From an uncultured Cytophagales bacterium (GTDB taxonomy: Bacteria > Bacteroidota > Bacteroidia > Cytophagales > Bernardetiaceae): a stretch of 39,733 bases of DNA. The position numbers and the translations under genes are program-made. Below the pieces are notes generated by a model that did not search any database, was not told the origin of the DNA, and saw nothing but the letters and a program-made list of their open reading frames with translations. Positions 7,894 to 15,589 of this stretch are shown piece by piece (the first letter of the stretch is position 1; each line of letters opens with the position of its first letter). The stretch spans positions 1 through 39,733 of the forward strand of contig CAKZOK010000165.1 in assembly GCA_937136415.1 (NCBI GenBank), in the 5' to 3' direction.

Positions 7894-10413
7894 ACTTTCA
7901 TTACTCTACAAAACCAGTCTATTTTGAAATTTATTCTAAAAAATAAGAAAAGTCAAGCTGCCATAAATTATTGTTTACTTTCTAATTTAATTTTATTGTT
8001 CTGCTTTGTTTCCTTTGCTTCTTTTGCTCAAAACAACAAAGACAAAGATATAATAATTATTGAAGGACAAATTTTGGACACACTCAAAAATCCTGTTATA
8101 AATGCTTCCGTCGGAATTTTAGAAGAAGGAAAAGCTGTTCAAACGGATTCTTTAGGGAATTTTAGATTAGAATCTTCTTTACGATTTTCGAAAGAATTTT
8201 TGAATAAAGAAGTAATATTAGCAGCTCAACACCCAGAGTTTCGAACATTTCGCCAGAAAATTACTTTAAAATTGTATCAAAAATACAGTATTCGTCTTTC
8301 CGAATTTGAAGAATTAAAAGCTGTTGAGATTATAGCTTTGATAAACAATGACGACAGACAGACAAGTTTGGTAACTCTAAATCCAACAGATTTGGAAAAT
8401 ACACCCACAGGAACAGGCGAGTTTTCACAGATTTTGGTTACTCTTGGTTTGGGAATTGTCAGTAATAGTGAGCTATCTTCGGCTTATTCGGTACGTGGAG
8501 GGAATTATGAAGAAAACCTAATTTATGTAAATGGAATAGAAATTTATCGTCCTTTTTTGGTGCGTTCGGGGCAGCAAGAAGGGCTTAGTTTTGTTAATCT
8601 TGACTTGGTAAAAAAAGTAGAGTTTTCGGCAGGAGGTTGGCAAGCAAAATGGGGCGACAAACTTTCCTCTGTTTTGAATGTAGATTACAAAACACCTACA
8701 AGTTTTGCAGGCTCGGCTTCTATTGGACTTTTGGGGGGAAATGCACATATAGAGGGCGCAAACAAATCAAAACGCTTTTCGTATCTAGCTGGGATTCGTC
8801 ATAAAGATGTCAGTTATTTATTTAATACTTTAGAAACAGAAGGAGAATATCAGCCTCGCTTTTCAGATTTTCAGTCGCTTTTGAGCTATAAATTAGGCAA
8901 ATTAGATAAAAATGGAAATTTTAAAAATAGAAATAAAAATACCACACTTAGCCTTCTGACAGCTTATTCTCAAAATCGTTATCGTGTTGTTCCGTCAAGT
9001 AGAGAAACTACCTTTGGTACTTTCGACCAACAGGTTCGTTTTTTTGTAGATTATACAGGCGAAGAATTGATGAATTATACAACCTATCAAACAGCATTGA
9101 GAGTAGTTCAGAAATTCTCTCAAAAATTTTCAATGGATTTTACGGTTTCAGGGGTGGACACAAGAGAGCGAGAATTTGTGGATACAGAGGGTGCATATCG
9201 TTTGTGTGATGTAAACAATGATATTACTTCGGATAATTTTAATAAATGTACTTTGCTTCGTGGTGCTGCTTCAGAATATTTTTATGCTCGTAATTCGCTT
9301 GATGCCCAAATTTATTCTTTCAAAAATCGCTCTTCATTACGATTAGGAAATCGTACCATGGTAGAGTTTGGAGGGGAAATTAAAAGTGAAAACATAAACG
9401 ACGAGCTTTATGAATACAAAGTATTAGATTCGGCAGGTTTTGCAGATATAAATTATTTTATTGATACAAAGACAACACTTAATTCTGTCAGAACACAAGG
9501 ATATGCTCAAATTTCGCACTTTTTTGGAACAGATACAGCGCAGTGGCACAATATTACATTTGGTGTTCGTGTTCATAATTGGTCATTAAATGGACAAACT
9601 TTTATCAGTCCACGTATTCAATATAAATACCAACCCGACTGGAAATCTGATATTCAGTTTGGTTTGGCAGCAGGAATTTATCAACAATCACCATTTTATC
9701 GTGAGCTTCGAAATTTTGAAGGACAGATTAATAAATCTCTTTTGGCGCAGCGTTCTTTGCATATTATTGGAAGTATGGATTGGGATTTCAAATTTCAAAA
9801 ACGTCCTTTTAAGCTCATTGTAGAGAGTTATTACAAACAAATTACAAATTTGATTCCGTATGATATCGATAATATGCGACTGCGTTATTATGCAAATAAT
9901 GATTCAAAGGGTTATGCGTGGGGAATTGATTCTCGTATTAGTGGCGAGTTTATTAGAGGAACAGAATCTTGGTTTAGTTTGTCTTATTTACAGACAAAAG
10001 AAGATGTAGGTTTTGATGAGCGTGGTTTTGTGCGCCGTCCATCTGACCAAAGAATTACTGCAACAATATTTTTTGAAGACCATTTTCCAAATAACCCTAC
10101 TTTTAGAGTTAATTTACGTCTTTTATTTGGTTCTGGAGTGCCTTTTGGTGCGCCAAATAATCAAAATTATCGCTCGTCTTTTTCTAATCCTGCATATCGT
10201 CGTGTAGATATTGGTTTCTCAAAATCATTAGTTTTTGATGAAGAAAAACGTATAAAATCTGTTTGGTTAGGGTTGGAAGTTTTGAATATTTTGGGAGTAG
10301 AAAATATTATTTCTCATCAATGGATAAGCGATTATGTAAATGATGTTCAACTTGCCGTTCCCAATGGGCTTTCACAGCGATTTTTGAATATTCGTGGGGT
10401 GGTAAAATTTTAG
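7891..10413 (+). CDS. TonB-dependent outer-membrane receptor with carboxypeptidase-regulatory-like N-terminal domain
   Basis: An 840-aa (longest form) outer-membrane beta-barrel that would import a ligand using TonB energy. Order: signal peptide (hydrophobic LLSNLILLFCFVSFASFAQ), CarboxypepD_reg-like beta domain at about 55-130 (IIEGQILDTLKNPVINASVG), plug domain at about 150-265 (SVRGGNYEENLIYVNGIEI, then VEFSAGGWQAKWGDKLSSVL), and a barrel ending in the aromatic strand RFLNIRGVVKF. No ATG precedes the signal peptide, so it starts at a TTG, either 7891 or 7924; the latter gives a neater signal peptide. No SusD partner is adjacent, arguing against a glycan-utilisation SusC. The ligand is unknown. 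It stands alone, with a terminator about 50 bases downstream. Confidence 0.9.
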   Translation: MTFITLQNQSILKFILKNKKSQAAINYCLLSNLILLFCFVSFASFAQNNKDKDIIIIEGQILDTLKNPVINASVGILEEGKAVQTDSLGNFRLESSLRFSKEFLNKEVILAAQHPEFRTFRQKITLKLYQKYSIRLSEFEELKAVEIIALINNDDRQTSLVTLNPTDLENTPTGTGEFSQILVTLGLGIVSNSELSSAYSVRGGNYEENLIYVNGIEIYRPFLVRSGQQEGLSFVNLDLVKKVEFSAGGWQAKWGDKLSSVLNVDYKTPTSFAGSASIGLLGGNAHIEGANKSKRFSYLAGIRHKDVSYLFNTLETEGEYQPRFSDFQSLLSYKLGKLDKNGNFKNRNKNTTLSLLTAYSQNRYRVVPSSRETTFGTFDQQVRFFVDYTGEELMNYTTYQTALRVVQKFSQKFSMDFTVSGVDTREREFVDTEGAYRLCDVNNDITSDNFNKCTLLRGAASEYFYARNSLDAQIYSFKNRSSLRLGNRTMVEFGGEIKSENINDELYEYKVLDSAGFADINYFIDTKTTLNSVRTQGYAQISHFFGTDTAQWHNITFGVRVHNWSLNGQTFISPRIQYKYQPDWKSDIQFGLAAGIYQQSPFYRELRNFEGQINKSLLAQRSLHIIGSMDWDFKFQKRPFKLIVESYYKQITNLIPYDIDNMRLRYYANNDSKGYAWGIDSRISGEFIRGTESWFSLSYLQTKEDVGFDERGFVRRPSDQRITATIFFEDHFPNNPTFRVNLRLLFGSGVPFGAPNNQNYRSSFSNPAYRRVDIGFSKSLVFDEEKRIKSVWLGLEVLNILGVENIISHQWISDYVNDVQLAVPNGLSQRFLNIRGVVKF

Positions 10414-10460
10414 TATTTTGATAAAAATAAAATCAAAAAGTATCTATCATTTTTAATTAC

Positions 10461-10500
10461 AAAAAACACACTTCAAAATTATATTTAAAGTGTGTTTTTT
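10461..10500. terminator. Bidirectional terminator between TonB receptor and dps
   Basis: Arms AAAAAACACACTT and AAAGTGTGTTTTTT enclose a loop of about 13 nt. It sits between convergent genes. Confidence 0.8.
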
Positions 10501-10525
10501 GTTTTAGAAAATGGAAATAAAAAAA

Positions 10526-11032
10526 TTATTTTTTACTTTTTCCATTGCTTCCTAGCCACGCAGAAAGCATCCAAACAGTTTTTTCTTGTGTTTTGATAAA
10601 TCCTGCTAACATATCTGTTGTTCCTTCATCATCGGCATTTCCTGCAATAGGGAGAGTTTCACGTTCTTTTTTGATAAGAGTAGCATATCCTGAAATAACT
10701 CCTTCTACTGATTTTACTTCATCGCTTACATTTTTATGCACTTTTATAGTCGAATTTTTGAGATAATCTTCGTAAGTGTGAAGAGGCGTATGCCCTAAAG
10801 TAAGGATTCGTTCAGCAATTTCATCGATATTTAGTTGTGCTTCATTATATAATTCTTCAAACTTTACATGAAGTGAAAAGAAATGATGACCCAATAAATT
10901 CCAGTGAAATCCTCTTAGATTTTGGTAAAATATTTGATAATTAGAAAGTATTTCGTTGAGGTGTTTGACCGTTTTTTTTGTTTTCTTTGAATCTAAAGCA
11001 ATTCGATTGAGTTCAATCATAGCAGTTTTCAT
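10526..11032 (-). CDS. dps: Dps-family ferritin (DNA protection during starvation)
   Basis: A 168-aa ferritin-like four-helix protein of the Dps family. Such proteins assemble as a dodecamer, oxidise Fe(II) with hydrogen peroxide, store iron and, in some members, coat DNA. The inter-subunit ferroxidase ligands are in place with family spacing: H43 (RGFHWNLLG), H55 (FFSLHVKFEELY), and D70 and E74 (NIDEIAERI). The N-terminus is short with a few lysines, so DNA binding is possible but not evident. It is a single-gene unit on the minus strand. No OxyR or PerR site was recognised in the ~190-nt upstream region. Confidence 0.95.
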   Translation of the reverse strand: MKTAMIELNRIALDSKKTKKTVKHLNEILSNYQIFYQNLRGFHWNLLGHHFFSLHVKFEELYNEAQLNIDEIAERILTLGHTPLHTYEDYLKNSTIKVHKNVSDEVKSVEGVISGYATLIKKERETLPIAGNADDEGTTDMLAGFIKTQEKTVWMLSAWLGSNGKSKK

Positions 11033-11221
11033 AAAAATAATATTTTTAAAAATGAGTTATAAATTAAAAAATGAAATAATTAAACATTAAATTTATTTTT
11101 TATAAGTTAATAAAAAACAATAGTTTGATTATTCTATATATTAATAACTCTTGATATGCTATTTTGTTAGAGAAAATCCAAAATCAATCTTATAATAACA
11201 CTATTTAACGAAATAGATAAA

Positions 11222-11764
11222 TTAATATTTTACCTCATCAAATAAGGGCAAGTTTTTGTCTTTTTCAGAAAGAATTATTTTATCCAAATCCATTTGCCAT
11301 TCTATCCCTATTTTTGGGTCATCAAAATACATTCCTGTATCTGCTTTTGGCTCATAGAAAGCATCACACTTATAAAAAAACTCTGCATAATCACTCAAAA
11401 CCAAAAAACCGTGTGCAAATCCTTTTGGAACGAAAAGTTGTTTTTTGTTTGTTTCTGATAAATTAATACTCAAACTTTTGCCATAAGTAGCCGAGTTTTC
11501 TCTCAAATCAACAATTACATCTTGCACCTCACCAACAATCACTCGTACCAATTTGGATTGCCCAAAGGGAGATTTTTGAAAGTGTAAACCTCGCATAACT
11601 CCCTTTGTCGAACCAGATTGATTATCTTGAACAAAAGTAGGTCGCAAGCCTGTATGTTTTTCAAAATCATTGAGATTAAAACTCTCAAAAAAATATCCTC
11701 TATGGTCTTTAAATAGGCGTGGTTCGAAAACCCAAACACCTTCAAAATCTGTTTTTGTGTACAT
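11222..11764 (-). CDS. rfbC: dTDP-4-dehydrorhamnose 3,5-epimerase
   Basis: A 180-aa RmlC-type cupin. It epimerises C3 and C5 of dTDP-4-keto-6-deoxyglucose on the way to dTDP-L-rhamnose in the cytoplasm. The catalytic base H61 is in MRGLHFQ, the general acid is Y131 in EFFYKCD, and KGFAHGF lies at 114-120. Length is typical. It is not beside rfbA, rfbB or rfbD and lies 11 kb from the polysaccharide locus that also needs dTDP-4-keto-6-deoxyglucose. A stand-alone rfbC is common in Bacteroidota. The start ATG at 11764 gives the standard N-terminus. Confidence 0.95.
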   Translation of the reverse strand: MYTKTDFEGVWVFEPRLFKDHRGYFFESFNLNDFEKHTGLRPTFVQDNQSGSTKGVMRGLHFQKSPFGQSKLVRVIVGEVQDVIVDLRENSATYGKSLSINLSETNKKQLFVPKGFAHGFLVLSDYAEFFYKCDAFYEPKADTGMYFDDPKIGIEWQMDLDKIILSEKDKNLPLFDEVKY

Positions 11765-11770
11765 GATTAC

Positions 11771-12014
11771 TCTGTAATTACGAATTAAAAATTAAAAATT
11801 ACGGCTATTTTTCTACAAATTACGTTTTATATAAATTACTAAAGATTAGCTATATAATTTAAGTTGTGTATAATAGATTTCCTATGTCTATTACATAACA
11901 AAAATGGGCTTTTTTTTCAGTCAAAAAAATAGCTTCGTTTAGATTAGGAAATCTGAAATACTTATAATCCACAACTTTAGTTATATAATAGTTGTAATTT
12001 TTAATTCGTAATTG
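11771..12014. repeat. Long imperfect inverted repeat (MITE-like or structured spacer)
   Basis: The outer arms share ATTACGAATTAAAAATTA (left from about 11777; right as the reverse complement to about 12012). Inside, TATATAATTTAAGTTGTGTA and AGATTTCCTA on the left match the reverse complement of the right half with small gaps. The centre holds a second inverted run, GCTTTTTTTT with AAAAAAATAGC (11918-11943). The left arm carries about 60 extra nucleotides. It fills most of the 334-nt gap between rfbC and the M48 gene. No transposase is present. Confidence 0.55.
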
Positions 12015-12098
12015 AATTGTACAAAATAACGTATTAATTTTATGATTTACCTAATTTTCCTATTATTTTTTCTTACCAATTTTCTTAATTTATAAAAA

Positions 12099-13130
12099 AT
12101 GACAACCCAAAAAACAATTTTACATCAGATTTCTTCTCGTGCTTGGGAACACCCAGCCGACCGTGCAGCCCTCACAACTCTCAAAAAAGTACCTGGTTTG
12201 GATAAACTATTGAGTACACTCTTTGGTGCAACTTCGGAGCGTTCGCTTCGCCTTATGTATTTGGCTTCTGCTGTTAGGGTGTCAGATAAGCAGTTTTTGA
12301 GAGTAAAATTATTGTTTGATGAGGTATGCAAAACTTTTGATGTAGAAAAAAAACCTGAGGTATATGTTTCTCAAAGTACGGTTTTGAATGCTTTTGCTGT
12401 CGGAATGGACAATCCTTTTATTGTTTTAAATTCTGGTTTGGTAGAACGATTAGACGATGAAGAGCTGACAGAAGTTTTGGGGCATGAACTAGGGCATATT
12501 ATGAGTGGACACATGCTCTATCGTACTCTTTTTGTAATTCTTCAAAAAATTTCGAAGTCATTAGTTCAGTTTCCTCTTCCAAATTGGATTTTTTCGGGTG
12601 TTTATTATGCTTTGCAAGAATGGAGTAGAAAAAGTGAATTGAGTGCTGACCGTGCAGGGCTTTTGGCAACTCAAAATCCTGATGTTTCGCTACGTGTGGC
12701 AATGAAATTAGCAGGAGGAAATTTTGAACAAATGGATGTAGCAGCCTTTTTGGAACAAGCAGAGGAATATAATAAAAGTGATAATGCAGGCGATACCGTT
12801 TTCAAATTTTTGAATATTATTGGAGAGTCACACCCTTTTGCATCTACTCGTGCATTAGAGATTGTGAATTGGGTTCGTTCTGGAAATTATGATGCAACTT
12901 TGCAAGGAACATACCCACGAAGAACAGATGCAGAAAAAAATGCCTCGGTTTGGGAAGATGTAAAAGAGGCATCAGAAGGATATGCAAATGATTTTAAGGA
13001 AGCGACAGCTTCAACAAGAAATAATGACCAATTCAAACAAACAGCTCAAAATATGTCTGATAAAATGGACGAAACAAGCAGAAAAGCAAAAGAATTTTTT
13101 GATGATTTTTTTAAAAATAAAAATTCATAA
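12099..13130 (+). CDS. M48-family zinc metallopeptidase
   Basis: A 343-aa protein with the M48 zinc signature HELGH (H129, E130, H133), followed by the third ligand E180 in the SELSADRAG block. M48 proteases (HtpX, LoiP/YcaL and relatives) degrade misfolded envelope or membrane proteins. Unlike HtpX there is no clear N-terminal pair of membrane helices and no signal peptide. A moderately hydrophobic stretch around 143-172 could be a hairpin or part of the fold. The C-terminal ~80 residues are hydrophilic, Lys-, Asp- and Ala-rich and probably disordered or coiled. The closest fit is the soluble M48 group common in Bacteroidota. It is monocistronic, followed at once by a bidirectional terminator. 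Confidence 0.88.
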   Translation: MTTQKTILHQISSRAWEHPADRAALTTLKKVPGLDKLLSTLFGATSERSLRLMYLASAVRVSDKQFLRVKLLFDEVCKTFDVEKKPEVYVSQSTVLNAFAVGMDNPFIVLNSGLVERLDDEELTEVLGHELGHIMSGHMLYRTLFVILQKISKSLVQFPLPNWIFSGVYYALQEWSRKSELSADRAGLLATQNPDVSLRVAMKLAGGNFEQMDVAAFLEQAEEYNKSDNAGDTVFKFLNIIGESHPFASTRALEIVNWVRSGNYDATLQGTYPRRTDAEKNASVWEDVKEASEGYANDFKEATASTRNNDQFKQTAQNMSDKMDETSRKAKEFFDDFFKNKNS

Positions 13131-13145
13131 TAAATAAAAGACAAG

Positions 13146-13180
13146 AAAAAAGGCATATCAATAAAGATATGCCTTTTTTT
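13146..13180. terminator. Bidirectional terminator between M48 gene and tRNA cluster
   Basis: GGCATATC/GATATGCC stem with a 6-nt loop, flanked by A6 and T7 runs. It serves the plus-strand peptidase gene and the minus-strand tRNA-Arg. Confidence 0.85.
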
Positions 13181-13181
13181 G

Positions 13182-13255
13182 TGATTCCTTCAGGACTCGA
13201 ACCTGAAACCTACTCCTTAGAAGGGAGTTGCTCTATCCAGTTGAGCTAAGGAACC
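13182..13255 (-). tRNA. tRNA-Arg (anticodon TCT)
   Basis: The 74-nt cloverleaf has acceptor GGTTCCT/AGGAATC, anticodon stem ACTCC/GGAGT with loop CTTCTAA (anticodon TCT, reads AGA), and T-arm CAGGTTCGAGTCCTG. CCA is not encoded. It is on the minus strand, about 100 nt downstream of tRNA-Pro. Confidence 0.96.
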
Positions 13256-13280
13256 AGAAGAATAAATGAGAATAAAACAA

Positions 13281-13346
13281 AAAAAATTGTTAGATAAAAA
13301 GTAAAGTTATACAAGATAAAATTAGTTTTACGACTAACAATTTTTT
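13281..13346. repeat. 13-bp perfect inverted repeat between tRNA-Arg and tRNA-Pro
   Basis: AAAAAATTGTTAG (13281-13293) is the exact reverse complement of CTAACAATTTTTT (13334-13346), with a 40-nt loop. On the minus strand it ends in a T-run like a terminator, but the long loop is atypical. It could separate tRNA-Pro from tRNA-Arg or act in processing. Confidence 0.5.
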
Positions 13347-13355
13347 ATAATTTTG

Positions 13356-13430
13356 TCGGGATAGCAGGATTCGAACCTGCGACCTCCTCGTCCCAAACGA
13401 GGCGCGATGACCGGACTACGCTACATCCCG
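13356..13430 (-). tRNA. tRNA-Pro (anticodon TGG)
   Basis: The 75-nt cloverleaf has acceptor CGGGATG/TATCCCG, anticodon stem CCTCG/CGAGG with loop TTTGGGA (anticodon TGG), and T-arm GCAGGTTCGAATCCTGC. The CCA end is not encoded. Confidence 0.96.
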
Positions 13431-13497
13431 ATTTTTAATAGATTTGACATGGAGAATTAAATAAATTAACTCTATGTGTTTATCATATTTGAGAATA

Positions 13498-13528
13498 CAA
13501 AGGTAAGATTATTTTTTATAAAAACAAA
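13498..13528 (-). promoter_or_regulatory. Promoter of tRNA-Pro (and possibly tRNA-Arg)
   Basis: On the minus strand this reads TTTG (13525-13528), a 19-nt spacer, then TACCTTTG (13498-13505), an exact -33/-7 match for Bacteroidota. The leader to tRNA-Pro would be about 60 nt. Confidence 0.8.
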
Positions 13529-13608
13529 ATAAAATCAAACTTTTTTTGTATTTTTTTAAAATTTGTAATCTAGATTTAAAATAATTAAATTTAGAAGTAA
13601 AATTTTAG

Positions 13609-13695
13609 TAGAGAGGAAGGGATTCGAACCCCCGGTACCCTTACGAGTACAACACCTTAGCAAGGTGCCGCTTTAGACCACTCAGCCACCTCTCT
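13609..13695 (-). tRNA. tRNA-Ser (anticodon GCT)
   Basis: The 87-nt class II tRNA has acceptor AGAGAGG/CCTCTCT, anticodon stem GCACC/GGTGT with loop TTGCTAA (anticodon GCT, reads AGC/AGU), the long variable arm characteristic of tRNA-Ser, and T-arm GGGGGTTCGAATCCCTT. Confidence 0.96.
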
Positions 13696-13740
13696 ATATT
13701 TTCATTTTAATAATTTACAATCATTTTGTAAATCTGAATA

Positions 13741-13771
13741 CAAAACTACAAACAATTTATTTTAGTTCAAA
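13741..13771 (-). promoter_or_regulatory. Promoter of tRNA-Ser
   Basis: On the minus strand this reads TTTG (13768-13771), a 19-nt spacer, then TAGTTTTG (13741-13748), matching TTTG-N19-TAnnTTTG. The leader to the tRNA would be about 40 nt. Confidence 0.75.
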
Positions 13772-14078
13772 ACAAATTTAAAAAAAAATATGATTAATTA
13801 TTTATTTGAGTTGAAATAGTAAAAATGAATGTTTTGTATTGGGATTTATTGATATAAATCAAACACAAATATTAAATAAACACTTTAGTTTATTTAACAA
13901 TTTAAAGACACATATTTGTCCCTTTTTGCGATGCAAAGTAAGCAACTATTTTTGACATACACAAGCAAATGAGTTATTTTTTTTAATAAAAATAGATTTT
14001 TTTATGTTGAGGCTAAAAAAAATGAGGCTAAATAATTCGTAATCAATTTGTTAGAGAGATGAAAAAAAATATTTTTTT
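13772..14078. other. Gene-free AT-rich spacer
   Basis: Apart from the promoter-like element at 13927-13964, and a small tandem copy of TGAGGCTAAA (14008 and 14023), nothing recognisable is seen. No terminator for the polyketide synthase gene is evident. Confidence 0.5.
13927..13964 (-). promoter_or_regulatory. Second upstream promoter-like element, tRNA-Ser side
   Basis: On the minus strand TTG (13962-13964), about 20 nt, then TTACTTTG (13934-13941). It shares the 12-mer CTTTGCATCGCA (minus strand) and a following AAGGGA with the tRNA-Glu promoter. It may be a distal tRNA-Ser promoter or drive a short RNA. Confidence 0.4.
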
Positions 14079-15182
14079 TTATGCTTCTATGACCTCAAAA
14101 AGAGCCGATTCGATAGTTAGCCCAGGACCAAAGGCAAGAGAGGGGATAAGTTGATGGTTTTTTAGTTGATATTTTTCTTTATTTTTTAGTAGTTCTTTCA
14201 AAACAAAGAGAACGGTTACAGAAGACATATTTCCGAACTCTTCCCAAATTTTGAAAGGAACATCTAATTTTTTTTTATCCATTGAGAGTTTTTTTGCAAG
14301 TGTTTCTAATATTTTTTTTCCTCCAGGGTGAACAGCCCATTGCGAAATGGCTTCATCGTTTCTATCTATATTTAATCCTGTCATTAATTTATCTAAAATA
14401 GTTTGAATTTTTTCTCCCAAAATATCAGCAACATAAGAAGACAAACGCATCTCAAACCCAGTATCTCTAATGTACCATGCCATATCTGGTTTTCCTTTTG
14501 GAACAAGGTCGCAGTAAAATTTTCTTAATAATAAATTTGTTGTATTTGGCTTTGGTTTTGATTCTACCAAAAGAGCAGCAGCACCATCAGCAAAAATAGA
14601 ATTTGCTAATAAATTATCATCATCGGATTTTTTTTGGAAATGTAAAGTGCATAATTCTACTCCCACAATCAAAACTGTTGCATTATGAGCTTTACAAAAA
14701 GCATCGGCTACTTTTAGAGCATTGAAGGAGGCATAACAACCCATAAAATTTATGGAAGTACGTTGTACGGAAGACTTTAGATTTAATTTTTCTAAAATTT
14801 CGATATCAATTCCGGGAGCAAACATTCCTGTACAGCTAACTGTAATTAAGTGTGTAATTTCTTTTTCTCGCCCATTTATAATTGGTTTTGCAGCTTCTAG
14901 CCCTAATTTTGTTGCCCATTTTTCGTACATTTTCATGCGTTTGGAAGTACTTGGGAAGGGTTCTAAGTTTTCGGCATTGGGGTAAAATTCGAAGTTTTCA
15001 TTTTTTGTGTAATCTTCTATCACTGTATAACGATTTTTTATTCCTGTGGCACGTTGTAAGATTCTGATTTTTCTTTTTTCATTTTTTGTTTTTCCCATAA
15101 AGTGTGCTGAAAAGTTAGCACTTTGTTCTTGAGAAATTGAAAAAATAGGGTTTGCAGTGTTGAGGGCAGTAATATAACTCAT
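14079..15182 (-). CDS. Type III polyketide synthase (chalcone/stilbene synthase family)
   Basis: A 367-aa thiolase-fold enzyme starting at the ATG at 15182 (MSYITALNTANP, the usual N-terminus); an upstream in-frame start adds 14 residues that do not fit the family. The catalytic triad is complete: C149 in NFMGCYASFNALK, H285 in QWAVHPGGKK and N318 in EEFGNMSSVTV. The C-terminal block FGPGLTIES matches the family GFGPG motif. Such enzymes condense an acyl-CoA starter with malonyl-CoA units and cyclise the product to resorcinols, pyrones or phloroglucinols. Starter and product cannot be read from the sequence. It stands alone, whereas related Bacteroidota loci usually have a membrane methyltransferase and an oxidoreductase beside it, so tailoring enzymes must be elsewhere. 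Confidence 0.92.
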   Translation of the reverse strand: MSYITALNTANPIFSISQEQSANFSAHFMGKTKNEKRKIRILQRATGIKNRYTVIEDYTKNENFEFYPNAENLEPFPSTSKRMKMYEKWATKLGLEAAKPIINGREKEITHLITVSCTGMFAPGIDIEILEKLNLKSSVQRTSINFMGCYASFNALKVADAFCKAHNATVLIVGVELCTLHFQKKSDDDNLLANSIFADGAAALLVESKPKPNTTNLLLRKFYCDLVPKGKPDMAWYIRDTGFEMRLSSYVADILGEKIQTILDKLMTGLNIDRNDEAISQWAVHPGGKKILETLAKKLSMDKKKLDVPFKIWEEFGNMSSVTVLFVLKELLKNKEKYQLKNHQLIPSLAFGPGLTIESALFEVIEA

Positions 15183-15589
15183 TAAATAAAAATAAAGAGA
15201 GTAAAATAAATCCTTATAACACATAATTGCTGACTAAGTTTATTATAATTATCTTTGAATAAATGGTTGGTTGTTTGAGTTTTGCTGTTTAGATTGAGGA
15301 AAGATGAAGAATTTGGTAAATAATGGCTTAATGTTTGCCAAATTGCTAGTAATCAATTATATTGTTTTTGAGTAAAGACAAATTTTTATTTTTTGGTTAG
15401 TATTCTTTAAAACATTTCTTTTAATTGAGATTTTAGTATCTTATATTTGCTAGATATTATAGATGATTATCAGATTATTTTGAAATATAATTTGATAATC
15501 ATAACTTTAAGCATAATTTTAAGATTGATATTTTACTATTTCATTTTATCAAAACTAATACACTTCTAAGTTTTTATTACGTATTTTCT
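15183..15589. other. Divergent intergenic region, PKS and TPR gene
   Basis: A 407-nt gap upstream of both divergent genes. One -7-like TATATTTG lies at 15442-15449 on the plus strand, with a weak TTTT at the -33 position; it could serve the TPR gene with a leader of about 130 nt. No clear promoter for the PKS was found. Confidence 0.4.

Noticed and set aside
7891..10413. SusC of a polysaccharide utilisation locus
   Set aside because: No SusD homologue or glycoside hydrolase is adjacent, and the length is shorter than typical SusC proteins.
14008..14032. Tandem TGAGGCTAAA copies considered as an operator
   Set aside because: Only two copies, 15 nt apart, in very AT-rich DNA, downstream of a gene rather than upstream.
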